Source: Mesodorylaimus sp. YZB2_4 (lineage: Eukaryota; Nematoda; Enoplea; Dorylaimida; Dorylaimidae). Taken from it: a DNA stretch of 64,000 bases. A model generated the notes under the pieces. That model worked only from the letters and a program-made list of their open reading frames with translations, had not been told where the DNA came from and did no database searches. Location of the stretch: the NCBI GenBank assembly GCA_030248295.1, contig JASANH010001139.1, positions 1 to 64,000 of the forward strand. Reading direction: 5' to 3'. Both the position numbers and the translations under genes were made by a program. Positions 42,501 through 55,182 of the stretch are shown here, one piece after another; the first letter of the stretch is position 1, and every line of letters begins with the position of its first letter.

Positions 42501-44290
42501 CTGGTCAAAATCAATGTGCAGCTTATTCGTTGCCCGGCACGTGTGCGCGTACATACAACAGGCTCGGACTTAGCAATGGATAAATAGGTTTTTTAAAGGG
42601 CAAGTGCAGAGTTGTCCAAATCAATCGAGGGACTGCCATTACATATATAGACAGAAACCAATACATGTTCGTTGATTAATTTTCTTCTGTTTCGTCATTC
42701 ACTCCCGCGGAAGCGCGCATCTGGGAGTTTTTCGCATGACCCTATTAACCAATAGTTCCGCGCATACTCGCTTTTGCCAATATGTCAACGCAAACCATAC
42801 ATTTTGCAATCATAAATCAAAAGCATATTTTTCCTGTTCAATTTTTTTATTTGTTGTATTTGGAACATTCTAAATATTATCATTCTGAATAGTCCTGGAA
42901 TGAGAACAGAGACCAATTGTCTGCTATCAGCCATGGCGATTGCTAAAATGTTTTTTCTCACCATGGCCCCGAATGTATTTGTTAGCCATCAAGATATGAT
43001 GTTCTATGATGGAGAATGGCAAAGAATTTATTGAATATGCGTTCCGGTTTTGGTGGATTAAGTAATTGGTTTTCTGCTGTTGCTGCATGGTAGGAAAAAT
43101 CCATGTCGCGTAACTACGATCAGGTTATCCTGAATCTTCGGAGGCATACAGCAACTTTGCAGAGGGGCTGCATACAGTGATGCATGGATTTAAGTTTAAC
43201 TTTATGTGTATGACGTATGCTGTAAGTTCAGTCTCGTACTGATCGTGAGTGTAGCCGTTTTCAGAGGTGTCGCACAGATCGTGAGGTCAAATGTCAGACT
43301 AACCAGGCAAGGGTTGGGAAGAGCCATGCACAAGCTGGCATTTATCAGAAAAATAGTATTGCGGTAGATTATTCGAGGATTTCCACACATTCTGGAACAT
43401 TGGAAAAGATCATATGTCAGACGAATGTGCCATCTTTTTGCAACATGGTGTTCATGGTGTGGCGAGTTGAAATGTCCCACAAATTCAGTCGCACTTTTAT
43501 TTCTAAAAGCAAGCTGCGCGGAAATTTCTTTTTCGAAACGAAAGGGATATTTTATGTGCAAGGATATGGAAAAGATATGAATTGAGAGTGTCAAGTGCGC
43601 GAATTTCTTCTGCTACGCCGAGAGATAATATGATTATGCTAATACCTAATATCTTTCCCTGTTGGATAAAAAGCTTTCAAAAAATTCGATGAGACTTACA
43701 GCTAAGTGCATTAGGACAAGGCTTCCAGTAGACCTGGCTGGCCAAGTGTTATTCAGTAGGATATGTGACTTTACTACTTAAATGAGAATATGGACTGATA
43801 GAGGCCTTACTTTTGGCGTGCCGAAAGGGTTCAATCTGCCCAAAAAAATGTTCTTCACGGGATATTGAATTTTGAAGTTACAAAAGTGACCTGAAATAGT
43901 GCGTGGGAGGTAATGATCACTACAAATTCATATATAGCCCTACATCGGCCCGCGGCTGATCATCCGCTGCACAACTGATTGTATTTTAACTGGATTTATC
44001 GGCGACATTTTTGGCGGGATTAGCGCCCATGCGATTTAAGTTTTAAAAGTCACTCGCAGGAATGAACAGCCAAACTTGGCAAATGCATTTTCCGCGTTGA
44101 ATGATACTAATTTCGCCAGTGTACATAGGATTTACAGATTGATTTCTGGTGACCAATATAATCGAAGACCAAGCCGTATGATCCCCTTACCATGATTTTT
44201 GTTCTTTTTTTTGTGGGCCGAACTGAAACACAGTTTCATCTATAGCTCGCAAGCAGTCAAACTTTTTAAGCAAGGGTGTGACGGGACTAT
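39515..44290. other. 4.8 kb with no convincing gene
   Basis: No ORF here gives a recognisable protein. Points of note are a TATA-like ACCATATAAGGCACG at about 40094, a local repeat of TAGACCATA at 40139-40175, and an ORF at 40993-41319 with a Cys/Ala-rich hydrophobic patch that may be spurious. The ORF at 42117-42587 starts behind no clear promoter. A possible exon follows the acceptor TTTCCTCAG near 42270 (NDRFRLEQESIQALL), but no partner exon was found. Confidence 0.4.
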
Positions 44291-44459
44291 CGCACACGGC
44301 AGCGTCCCTCTGCGTGTCTCCACTGGGAGCACCTCCACGCGAGGGCATTCTGGACCTTAACACCTACTTCCTCAGACGATGGAGACATTGGGCTGTGCAC
44401 CCTGTTGGTGTCTGACAGACGGAACTGTCTGCTCGTTTGGCTTCCTTCTCCACACCTAA

Positions 44460-44640
44460 AGCAACTCGATGGTACCGGGTGAGTCCCCCATAGTCTGGCG
44501 TGCAAGATCAGTAGTGGTTAATGGTTCGCAAACTGACCTCCATCACTGGATATCGAGCCCTGGACGAGTTCTGCCACTCGCTACCAAGCAATACAGAGAG
44601 ACGAATGCCGAACCGCTGCACCACCGCGCCGCTCACCTAA
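44460..44640 (-). repeat. tRNA-like/SINE-like segment, minus strand
   Basis: On the minus strand GGTGGTGCAGCGGTTCGG resembles an A box and GGGCTCGATATCC a B box about 60 bp later. It is followed by GGACTCACCCGGTACCATCG, shared with the 17.8-kb and 60.3-kb repeats. It may be another SINE family; evidence is limited to one copy. Confidence 0.35.
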
Positions 44641-45037
44641 TCGTGATGATAAGTCTTAAGACAAGCAATCCTGGATCGATGCTAAATCGTCAAAAGTGCG
44701 CCTTTTGGGGGTGTTATCTTGGAAATTTTATCATCCGAGGACAGCAGAACTCGCTTCTGCACTTTATTTTCTTGACCCCATAGTCAGGCTCATAGTCGTT
44801 AAGCGGGTTGATGGCGGTTCTTCCAAATCTTTCTCCGTCTTGCCGTCTAACACTGGAACTTTGATCTGGGAATCCAACGTTTTGGCTTGGACAAACCTGG
44901 GCGTGGGCTGCCACAATATCTAGAATGCCACGTTACATGATCGTAATGCTTAAATTGTGAGATACTCTCTGGAATATTTTTGACCAGCGCTAACAGCTAG
45001 AGTTGAATTATCAGTTAATGGGCTTCGCACGATTAGA

Positions 45038-45215
45038 TAAACGGGGCTCGTGGTCTGGTGGGTTAGGCGTCTGCCTCTCACCCCAGGTGCGCGAGTTCCG
45101 GGCACCTGTTAGACTTGCACCCTGGTGAAAAAAGGACAGGATGAACAGCAAATGCACCAGAATGAGCAAGAGGAGGAGTAGAGACCCATGAGGGTGATAC
45201 AATACACTATGATCT
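45038..45215 (+). repeat. tRNA-Glu-like SINE head
   Basis: GTGGTCTGGTGGGTTAGGCG and CTGCCTCTCACCCCAGG closely follow the A-box and anticodon arm of eukaryotic tRNA-Glu, with CTC in the anticodon position. The T arm (GCGAGTTCCGGGCACC) has drifted. About 100 bp of non-tRNA sequence ends near GGGTGATACAATACACT. The ORF on the other strand is incidental. Confidence 0.5.
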
Positions 45216-45383
45216 CCTTCACTTATCGTTAGCTATTCTAGTGAGCTAAAACTTCCAACAATAAGTGCAGGCTGATCCAGCTAGAAAGAACGCCAAAAAA
45301 CACCTGGCTGAAGTCAATATTCGCGCTACTAGCATCATGCAGATGCTCATCCTACAAGCTATGCATTTATAATATCGAAAAAA

Positions 45384-46180
45384 ATGTTGTGCGTCCAGTA
45401 CGACATTGCTTATTCTCTTGTCCTAACACACCTTACTTTACAGTGTTGCAGGCTAGCAATCGGAGTCACCACAGAGCGATTATTAGCCATCAAATCCTCT
45501 GCTCCTATCAAGCCCCGCTGGAAGAAGAAACCGATTTTATTATTTATCTTTGGCATTTTCACAATCGCGCTTTTTGTTTCACTCTACCATTTCGCTTGGG
45601 AAACTGTGGAACCGTGTACTCAGAACAGCACTTCGAATCAGACCATGCTCGTGAGACAAATTTATCAAATCGTGCTAGTTTCAAAGAATGATCCATTTCG
45701 ATATTGGTTCGTGCACAGTTCGCATGTCATGGCAATAGCCCTAGTCATTATTTTGCCATTAATCACCTTAATAATACTGAATTTATGTTTAGTTTATTTC
45801 CTTCATTTGCAATGGTATCTGTGCGGGGAAGTCTTCATGGGAACAGGGATAGCATAGTGGGCAGAGAATGCCGAGTGATTTGGACAGTGACCATTGTCAT
45901 CACAGCATTTATAATATGCGACTTTCCATCCGGTATTTCGGCAGGTTCAGAGCTGGTGTATGATCGACTAAGCGAGGATGTTCGATTGAACTTGAATTTG
46001 TGGTATTTCGATATGGCAGCTGTGGCAAATGCATTAGTATGTACAAGTAGGGCTATAAATATCGTCCTTTATGCTGGTAGTAACAAAGAGTTTAGGCGAA
46101 AATTGATTTCTTTGATTAAGTGTTATGAATGCGCAACCTGTAGAGTGGTCGAGGAGCCAGCGATGGAGTGCAGATTGTGA
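45384..46180 (+). pseudogene. Rhodopsin-type GPCR (FMRFamide-receptor-like), copy 1, broken
   Basis: The first frame begins in TM3 and its cytoplasmic end (RLAIGVTTERLLAIKSS, with ERL at the DRY position). It then has TM4 (KKPILLFIFGIFTIALFVSL), an ectoloop with NTS-type glycosylation sites, a YWFVHSSH motif and TM5 (ALVIILPLITLIILNLCLVYF). A second frame, open from 45704, carries TM6 (RVIWTVTIVITAFIICDFPSG) and TM7 (VCTSRAINIVLYAGSNKEFRR) and ends TGA at 46180. The two overlap near 45810-45857, so one indel separates TM5 and TM6. TM1 and TM2 exons were not found upstream. The TM6/TM7 pattern resembles peptide (FMRFamide-like) receptors of invertebrates; ligand unknown. Membrane protein coupling to G proteins if intact. 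Confidence 0.75.
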
Positions 46181-46199
46181 TCGGTTGTGGTTGGTGATG

Positions 46200-47320
46200 A
46201 AATGTGATGAAAGAATCAAATGTGACCAATAGATTGGTATAAGAATCTGAAGTTTATCTATCTCCCGTGAATTTCACGTTAATGTTGCGAAATATGTACA
46301 GCATTTTCTATTCTCCTTTTCCTCTCTAAATGTATGGTAATGCTAAACATGTCTCTTAGTTTGATACGTTATTTTGTGAGAATACTTCTATTCGATTTAA
46401 ATTCGTGGTTCATTAACCTGATGCTAATACAAATTGGGTGTATCAAAGTTGTCCATTATTACAACTTCAATATTGATGTCTGTGACACTTACTCCCTCAC
46501 TTATTCTCTGGAACGGGGCCTGAAAGTAGATACATTTATCAAAGTAATATAATGTTTTAAACCACTGTTTTCGTTCAAAGAAACAGCTAGCAGTCACCAA
46601 ACTGTACAGAAGCATAGCGACACCAGTTTTATTCAGTTTTGCGAATATAAACCGCAAATACATTTTTCTCGTCCGACTCTGTGTAGGATGTGTTGGAAAT
46701 ACTCTTATTATTATTATCTTGAACACTGGAAGTCTTAGTAGGACGAACTGCCTTTTATCGTGTATGGCAGCTGCTGATCTCGGCGTTTTCGCCAGCACAG
46801 CTCCCGTGTTTTTTTTTCCATTTGTGAGATTCAGTCAAAGCATATAACCAAATTCTTTTATTAAAAGCACATTTGGTATTTCTAGTGCTTAGAAATATGT
46901 GATCAGCTTCGTCCGCATGGAAGGTTCCGGGATGAGTGTACATTAGTTCTCAGGCTGGCTAGCTTTAAAAGTTTGAAATTTTACATCATATGCTGAAGGG
47001 GAGAATTTTTTCCTCATTCGAAACTTGATTCAGTTTCATGTTTTGTCGTCTAAAAACTTCCACTTGGCAAGCTCATTTTTTCATTTGCGTCAAGTCTCTG
47101 AAAAATACTGTTTATTAATGACAAAATGTTGCAGCACATAGCATGACCTGAAAAAAACTTGAAAAAGTTGTACGAGGTTAAACCTGTAATTTTCTATTCA
47201 TCAGAATTCAATCACACAAATTAACAGGTTTGCCTATCCATTTTTACTTTTCGTCTAGAGGATTGATTTTACTGTCATTGTATCCGCATGCTCGGCAGAC
47301 AGAACGACCTAGCTTGCCAG
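46200..47320. other. No convincing gene
   Basis: Spacer between the two GPCR copies. The minus ORF at 46798-46424 has no domain. The region may contain diverged TM1-TM2 exons of copy 2, but none could be recognised. Confidence 0.4.
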
Positions 47321-47324
47321 CCCA

Positions 47325-48180
47325 ATGACGGCCTCGAGTATTTTCAATGCGTGGACCATTCTGAAAAACTTTAGTCTCTTCAGGCTTGCCACTGCTGTCA
47401 CTTTTGAACTTTCACTTTCCATCACATCATTCACCCCCGTAAGCAAATGCTGGTCGAGACAACCTGTCCTACTGTTTATCGTTGCATTATTTTCTCTTTG
47501 CTTCATAAGTAACTGTTATCATTTCGCCTGGTATGATATTCAGACACTTCAGTCGAACGGTTCCACCCGAGCATTCTGGACAAATAAAATTAAAAAACTT
47601 GTCTTTACAAACATAACATACGGATTGAAGTTCAATTATAATACCCCCCCCCACCCCCGTCTTGCTAGTGTTACATCCAAAACCAGTTGATAAATCCCAA
47701 AATCCGCTCCTATATTGGTTTGTTCACGTTTCACACGCACTTACAATTCTTTTTGTTATAAATGTGTTATTATGCTCGTCAATAATTCTAAATTCGTCCT
47801 TGATACAGTATATCGTCCAGTCAGAAAATGCGGTTTCGTGAAAGAAAACTCAACACACCCGACAAATATATGACCAGAGAGAAACGGGTTAATTTTGCAG
47901 TGATTATTATGATAACAGCATTTATTTTTCTTGATACACCATCATGAATTTCAGCTGCGTCAGAAATTGCGTTTTTCTTTTGAAATCCTGGGAGAAAGAT
48001 TTTTTTCTTTAACTGGTATGAAATTCTGGCTGAAATCAGCAGTGTCTTGATTCATACCCCCAGATGCATGAATATCTTTCCATATTGCAGCTCAAGTGAT
48101 GAGTTCAGAAAGAAGCATTTACAACTAATGAAGTTCAGAACGATGCGAAAAATGGCTGGAGATTTTGTGGCTAAAGTATT
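47325..48180 (+). pseudogene. Rhodopsin-type GPCR, copy 2, heavily decayed
   Basis: This is a tandem relative of the copy at 45.4 kb in the same orientation. Recognised blocks in order: RLATAVTFELSLSI (TM3 end; ERL changed to FEL), QPVLLFIVALFSLCFISNCY (TM4), NPLLYWFVHVSHALTILFVI (ectoloop 2/TM5 start, matching YWFVHSSH of copy 1), REKRVNFAVIIMITAFIFLD (TM6), ISAASEIAFF (loop) and SSSDEFRKKHLQLMKF after TM7. Blocks sit in different frames; TGA codons replace a coding position at about 47839 and the Gly after DTPS in TM6. A C-run (CCCCCCCC near 47645) lies at one of the breaks. Confidence 0.75.
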
Positions 48181-48346
48181 TAGAATTTAAAAAAAAACGT
48201 GTCTGTGAAATACTGTGGAAAGCGAAAATCGCAAAAGAATGGAAGAGTTTGAAATGCAGTATCATAATGAACAGCAATAATAATGACTTTGCGTTTACTC
48301 TAGGACCACAAACAAGAAGCTCATCTGCAACCGCTGGGAGCCAATA

Positions 48347-51300
48347 ACCAGAGCGACAAGATGATACAACAGAAGGCCCTTTTACTTCACCAGAGGAAAA
48401 ACCAGAGCCAACTTATGAAAACGTCCAAGAATGCATATTGTTTAGGTCGAGGCGCACTCGCGGTGTTAAAAGGCTGTTTAAGGAGACAGCCTATCTTCGT
48501 GACTTGACGGACGCGTTTAGCGACAACGATACGGGAATCAAACTTGGGCTGCCTGAGGGCTTCGTAGAACGATACCTGATATTGAACAAGTTGACTTGCG
48601 ACCATCCAGATGGTCTAGTTTACCACGGTACTCAGCTGTGTCCAGAACACAGGTATCAACTAAGGCTCGGTAATATAAATTTATCTGCAAATATTACTCG
48701 AGGTACCATTTGCAAATGGAAACATGGAAATCACTCAGCCAGAGCAGATCGCGCTGTTACTTATCCTATTAGCTGGCAGGTTGCGAGGCCAGTGGAAGGA
48801 CATCAGCAACGTGCATCAATAGGGACACCGATCTGTCGACATTGTTACCCAGACCGCGACACCTTCAATATGACTCCTGAAGCTAATCAAGCTCATTACG
48901 ATGACGAGAGATTAGTTTGGACAACTAATTTAGCGCCACCATCTCCACCGCCATATCTAACGCGACCGCAGCCCCTTGAGCCCAGATTTCCTCTATCTTC
49001 ACCAGACACCAGAGTCGCAAAAGCAAGAGCGCGAGAGAAAATTCATGATTATATTGTTGGTCTAGGAAGCCCAGCAAATCTACTGACATCCCCGCAGTCG
49101 ACTGGATCGCCTTATTGCTTGTCTTAAGCAAGCCTACGCTTGTCAACCATCAACTCTTCCATGCAAGAGCTGTCTCCTGTAACTAGACAGCAGTGGGAAC
49201 ACATTCCATTTCAGCTGGTAAGCATGCTCTTCTAAGCCATCTGTTTAAAATTTTCGTGTGCACTACATTAGAATACCTACTGTATATCTATTAGCGTTGT
49301 ACAGCTGAATTTTTTTCCAGAATGTACCACTTGATCAGGCATCTGAGAGAACTGTTAGAGTGGTCACTAATGCTGCCAGAGAGGCTTGTTTATCAGTATG
49401 CAACGCATTAGCTCCTGGCCAAGGGCTCGAGTTATTCACAAGAGTCAGCCAAGCCATGGTCAAGCAGGAAATTAAGTATGCTAGGTCCAACAATGCAGTC
49501 GTGGAGCAAATTATCGATACGATAGAAGCGAGCCTAAGCATAAGTAAGTGTCACAGCAGTTTGTGTCATAATGCCAGCCATATTCATTGAACACTCTCAC
49601 TAGATTGTGGGGCCTTACCATTTACTATTGATGAGCTGGAGTATTTCTAGATGGCAAAATCCTCCTACTTTCTCAAATCTGCCACAACTTCACTTTTCCC
49701 CAGCTAAAAGACCTGTCACCTGTTAAAACGGATCGGCTACTTCGTAGAGCCTGAGAAGACCGCGCAACTGCAGGAGCTGGCAGACCTGTTACAAGATCTG
49801 CAATAGTTCGTCACAAACTCAGTATGCCCAGGTGGCACATTTCTTCTTCTGGCTCTTTAATCGAGGGTTTGTCTAGGTAATTTCGAGAGATATTTTAAGG
49901 ATTGATTTTTTCTGAAGCTTGATGTAATAATTTAGTCCTTGCTCATCCTCTTCAGATAATGAGCTGGTCAACTCTAAAGATGCAATTTTCATCTGGAGAA
50001 GAAACGACTTTCGGGAGAGTGGTTTTGCAAAACAGCCGCAGCAACCTGATTCGGCTGTATTTACAAGATTGTAATGACTCACTACCGCCGTATCGGCCGC
50101 TCCATGAAAGGACGCTCTACAAGTTATTCACGAAAGTAAAGTTTTCTGAAAGGAAGGCAATGTCTGGATTAGACAACGTTGCTGTAAGTTTTGTGACACT
50201 GAACTGCCGTATGCAATGTAGGTAGACTTCAGGCAAGCTGAAAAATATCATTTGGTGACTTTACTTGTTATATCCCACATCCCGCCCTGAGTCACAGACT
50301 TTTTAGATCTCGTATGTTCCTGCCAACAAGAGAGAAAGCATGTAGCGCAGTAAAAGCATAAAAGATGGCAAAATTGCTGCCACTAACAAATACACACTGC
50401 ATTACTGTTCTTGTCTTTTAGGTCGATGCTGCAATTGCTTGGAAGTCATTACAGAAAATCATCGTAGCCTTGAAAGAAAAGTCGTGCATTTTTAAACAAA
50501 GGGCCAACCAATTGAAGAAAGCACTACATGCATCTCAAACTTATCTACTTGGCCAGCTCTTTTGCAATGCAGTTACTGAAACATCAAGCTGCGCGCGTCA
50601 TTGTCGGCGTTTTGCATTATCTGATCCAAGGAACCCTGAATTGCATCATCCATGTGATGATCATCAACACAGCGAACAATGCGAGGACTGTGAGTTGTTG
50701 CATTCAGGGAAGAGCTTGAAGCTGCCAGCATCAGCTCCGACGAGCAAATGGATCTACTGGAAGACTATAAAAAAGCCCGTGATGACATTGTGAGGCGGAA
50801 GAGCCACTTTATTCGAGGTGTTCACCGGGACCAAATGAAACGCTCTATCATCGCGGCTCTGGATCAACGCACTGCCTTTGTCATATTTGATTACGCAATG
50901 AAATGGCTGCCAGCATACTACCGAGAGAAGCAAAGCCAGTTTTTTGGCAAAGTTGGCACACCCTGGATTGTATTTAGCGTGCTGACAAGAGTGAACGACG
51001 AATTTGTAAAAGCTACATACGTTGTATTGGTTTCCAAACGCGATCAAGACGCGGCTGCATCAGCCAGCTTGTATCGCTACATTTTGGGACAAATAAGGAA
51101 AGATTTTTCATTGGTGGAGTTTATTTATGATGGAAGCGACGATGCTGTAAGAGATAATTGCAGTTTGCTGACTACAAACACGTAGTACATGCTTTATCCT
51201 TGCAGGGACACTTCCGAAACTGGAAGCTGATCAGGAAACGTTATCACATTAGGCGCGAGGTTGGCATTCAAATCCTTGAGACGCACAATAACGAGCCAAC

Positions 51301-51660
51301 AAAGAGGTGAGTGAGCTCTCGCTCATCATTTTGGTCATTTCAATGGTGCTACTATGCGAGTTTAAGCTCTTGCTGTATGTAATAAACACGGCACTTTTGC
51401 TGTTTGCTCCCCAATATGGGTTTGGATATGTTTAGATAAAAATTTAGAATATTTCAGGTGTTTTGCACCGGGAATCAGTCGACCCGAGGATTTTGCCAGC
51501 CTCTTGTCGTTCACGGACTATAGAAGCGTCGTACGTATTTATGGACCGAAGGCATCGGATCTCAATTTTCGCCGCCGATTGCCAATTATTCCGCCAAAAC
51601 CAAAGAGTTTTTGATGCATTTCTATGGCATTTCCGAAAGAAAAAGGTTAGAAATTTTAGT
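48347..51660 (+). pseudogene. Multi-exon transposase-like gene of the animal 'REKQS-x-x-FGK' family
   Basis: Recognised exons: 48347-49217, 49321-49543, 49956-50183, 50422-51146, 51206-51306 and a tentative one from 51458. Exon 1 has two Cys/His pairs (TCDHPDGLVYHGTQLCPEH and TPICRHCYPD). Exon 3 gives LPPYRPLHERTLYKLF, ERKAMSGLDNVA. Exon 4 gives CARHCRRFALSDP, HPCDDHQHSEQCEDC, then DLLEDYKKARDDIV, FVIFDYAMKWLP and YREKQSQFFGKVGTPW; exon 5 continues GSDDA|GHFRNW. I know this motif order from uncharacterised animal proteins with an RNase H-like, transposase-like core; Asp in FDYAMK and in SDDAG would be acidic core residues. TAA at 49125 interrupts exon 1 in frame, and a frameshift lies near 50705, so this copy is broken. 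Some internal exons are unresolved (49600-49850). Confidence 0.7.
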
Positions 51661-52071
51661 ATCTTTTAGAACTAATCATCTGGCCTTCTGGTGAGCCGTC
51701 TAGGTTTTCTTTTGGTATTTTGTCTAGCAAAAGATTAGCTGGGGAAAATTATGGTGTGGAAATGTCCCGTTCAGCCTCAGACGAGATATCGTTTTAGATC
51801 GCAGGCTTTGATTCGGGCCTCCGCAATGCCGATCAGATTAGTAAACGACGCCTGGTTGTCAGTGTTTTGCGAATTGGTGATTCGCTCTGCCGGCAAGTGG
51901 AAGCAAAATTCTCCCTTCGCAAATTCATTTTTGACTCAACTTTTCTTCAAAACAAGTCGTCACCGCGAATTGCAGGTTAGTTTTTTTACAATTTCCCAGT
52001 CAGTTTTGTGTTTAGCAAACAAAAGCAACGTTGCTGTTATTATGCTCTAACTATTCGTTTGCTTCAGGGGA

Positions 52072-54284
52072 TGAAGATCATCTTGGTGTTGATCATTGGC
52101 ATCGTGCCAGCGAATTTGGCTTCTTCGAGCTTACATCCCATGATTTGCCCCCCGGATGCAAAACCAATGTTATTCGATGTGAGCGTTCGTTCATTGTGCA
52201 GCCCTAAAATCGCCCCGCCCGAAAACGTGTCAGTTTTTGAAGCCAACGCGGAAATTTACAAAAAAAAAACTAGGCTCAGCACTCGTCCATCGGATATACG
52301 TGCTTCAAGATCAAAACGACTTTGACCGCATGGACAAGTTTTGGCTAACACAACTATCTCCATAAAGATCCGAAGCAGGAACCCGAATATGTTTCCCAGG
52401 AGGAGTGTCATGATATGGTGGAGAATATGAAATGCGCCGAAGGACGCTTGGTAGGCTCAAAGTCATCTGCAATGACTGAAAACGTGAAAGATTACCCGTA
52501 CACAAATGGGTACTACAACTTCAATCAGTGGGTCGAGGAAACATACACGAACTGTTTTTTTGTAATGGGAAAGATCTTCAAAAAATTCAACGCGGAAATG
52601 GAATCGACTTTATGTTCGGTCCGGCACTGCGAATATGAAAAGGAAAAATGCTCCATCGCCGACAAGTCCATTATTTTTTGGAAAATAAACGTCACTGCTC
52701 AGAGAGAGTTTATTCCTTTCAAGGTAAGGGTGAATTGACTGCTTTGGAAAGGGGATGTTTGATGATCCCTGACCATGTGCGAGTACGTCATGCGATACAG
52801 TAGCATCTTCGGGGTCAGGCAGACCCCTAGGAAATTGAGCCAGGCTGGATCGTTTGGGTTCACGCCGCACCTGACCAAGTTACGCTAACTCCACACGCCT
52901 GCAGTGAATGTTTGCCATGCTGCTCTCTTTCAGACTTTGGATGGTTTTCAATGGAACGAACAATTTATGAGCTCCACCAAGGACGTTGCCTTCACATGGT
53001 CTCGGAAGTCAAGGAAAGTTCTGCTAGAACCTGGAAAAGTCGGCATTATCACTGATCAAGGGTTGGCTGTTTATATCGATCAACAACGAGCACTAGCATC
53101 GAAGATTCGGTCCTCAGGTTTTCGAGTAGCCCGCGATGTGGAATCAAGCGCACTGACAGCGTCCCGAATGCAAGCAATGGAATTTCGATTTGCTGGTTTT
53201 CTGGAAACGCTCAACCGTGATTTGAGCAGTTTCTGTCAAACCCAACGGGAAATGCAAGAATTTGATCTATTGCTGGCGCATGCGGAGCCTACTCTGACTG
53301 CTCGCCGTTTGTTGAACAACAGCTTGGTGCATGGGCGAATTATTGGACCGCTGCTTCAAGGTTCGTCCGTGCCGTGTGGTTGACAGTTTCTAGGTGAAAA
53401 AAATGAGCGGCCCGCATTGCACCGAATTCATTCCACTAAATTACACAATGCTAGGGAAAAGTTACGCCGGATACTTGGATCCGAAGACGATGATAATTAT
53501 GCGGCAATCGGCACCTATCGATTGCAGCTACATGGAAGATATCGTTCTTCGAGATGGTTCCGGCATGTTCCATGTTTACGACCGTGCCTTAGGATCGATC
53601 ACATCATTACGTGGTTCAATGACGCCGTTGCCCATCTACAACACTGAACAGCTGGGTGGTTTTGCGGACTTAGGAAATTTAATTCATCAGGCCTACGAAA
53701 TGTACGACTTGGGAGAAGGTCGGATTTCGGCACACGATCACTTGGAAACCCTTCAGGCCATGGATCAACTCATGTCAAAATTGAGAAATATGGGCGCCTC
53801 GGCGGACTCACCTACGCCATCGACGCAGGCTATTCTCGATAATCTAGCGTCGCTCCATCCCTTTGGCGCATTTACTGCTGATTGGTCGAAGGTGCATTTT
53901 GTGTGGCAAAATGTCTGCTGCGTATTGGTCACCTTGAAAGTTTGCTGGGTCTTCCTAATGCCAAAAGTGGTCAAAAAATTGGTGGACGATCTGGCAAGTG
54001 CTGGGAAGAACCGGATTTTGCAATCTGCACTCGCTCGTCGATTAAAAAAGGAAGGATCCGTTGAGTCAGTCCATGTTGCTACTGCTGCACTTCCGACGGC
54101 GCCTGTTATGGAGGAAGTTAAGGCCCGGCTTCGTTTGCACAAATGCAGTACGCTGTCCCTGACTAAAGATAGTTTTATCATGCATGTCGTTTGCTGCTCG
54201 CGCTTTTGGTTTGACTTGCACGGATTGAGTTCATTTCAGCAGTTTTTGAGTTGTCACGTGTCATGCTGTTGTGGGTGTTTATGA
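52072..54284 (+). pseudogene. Viral envelope glycoprotein-like gene (endogenous, broken)
   Basis: An ATG at 52072 opens a typical signal peptide (MKIILVLIIGIVPANLA) followed by Cys-containing sequence. The reading frame changes at about 52270-52300. The next frame (to 52738) keeps regularly spaced Cys and N-x-T/S sites. A further frame (52904-53383) is rich in polar helices around an NRDLSSFC stretch, and a last frame (53394-54284) has several Cys, then a strong TM segment at 53889-53960 and a basic tail of about 100 residues. Order, length and the single TM before a long tail fit a class III-type viral glycoprotein such as those of Jingchuvirales (chuvirus-like) or env genes captured by BEL/Pao elements; this is by pattern, without a search. 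Frames do not join cleanly: possible short introns at 52721 and 53361 do not restore phase, so the copy is broken or its structure is unresolved. No polymerase, nucleocapsid or LTR was found nearby. Confidence 0.5.
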
Positions 54285-55180
54285 TCGAGTGCATTTCCCT
54301 TGATTATTAGTGGACATTTGTAAGTTACCTGATGGTTATTACGGTTGCTTGATTTTGCAGCTTCGCACAACATGTATTTAAAATTACGTACGAAAGACGA
54401 GCATCGTGCATGAACACGCAGAAAATGCATCGATTTTGAAACAAGCAGCGCTGAACATGCACTAATGGCTCACTGTGTCAAATGGAAAAGTTGCAACAAG
54501 GACCTTTGATTCCTGAAGTGAGTGTAAACTTCGCCATGAGCCTTCGGATACAGGTGGCGGATGACCTGAAGAGAGCAGTAGTATGCAGTAGAAGGCTGGC
54601 TGGTTGATTGAACATTTATACCTTGTAAGCACAGTTGGGCAGTGGTCGTCGATCGTCCCTGGTCAGAACGCAACATCTCCACAAAATGTAGGACCTGTAT
54701 GCATGGTACCGAAACTGTTTCATGGTTGATCCGTCATCATTGGTGCCCTGAAGTGATAGCAGTTTCTCTTGTGGTTGAAAAGCGAAAATTAAAAAGAAGT
54801 CACCCAAAGATCGTTGCGAATGGCCATAGCTTGCCTCAGGGCATCCACATTGGTGATCACATTGATGAAGTATGGATCGCGGGTAACGCAAGCCGCCTGT
54901 TTGCAACATTCATCTTCAGACGGGACGCCTGTGGCTACGCTCTATAACAGGGTTAGCACAGCTAACTACTGCGCGGCGGAGTAGCTAGAGATAATAATTC
55001 ATGCTTACCCGTCTGCATTCGCACCAGGCTGGCTTATCTTCCTCAGGCGTGCGTTCATTTTCAAATTTAGCTTGAGTCCAGATTGCTAACTTGAGACGGA
55101 GATGATTCACCTCTGCTGCACTCAGTTGCGAAAAAAAATCTATGATTTCGTGGCTTCGCAAGCTTCTAAGATTGGCTTAC
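54285..55180. other. No convincing gene
   Basis: About 900 bp between the envelope-like gene and the minus-strand Cys-rich ORF. ORFs at 54642-54947 (plus) and 54909-54616 (minus) overlap each other and lack domains. Confidence 0.4.
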
Positions 55181-55182
55181 AC

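Noticed and set aside
52072-54284. Joining the envelope-like frames into one protein
   Set aside because: Candidate introns do not keep phase and the sequence looks broken, so the parts are only described as separate frames.
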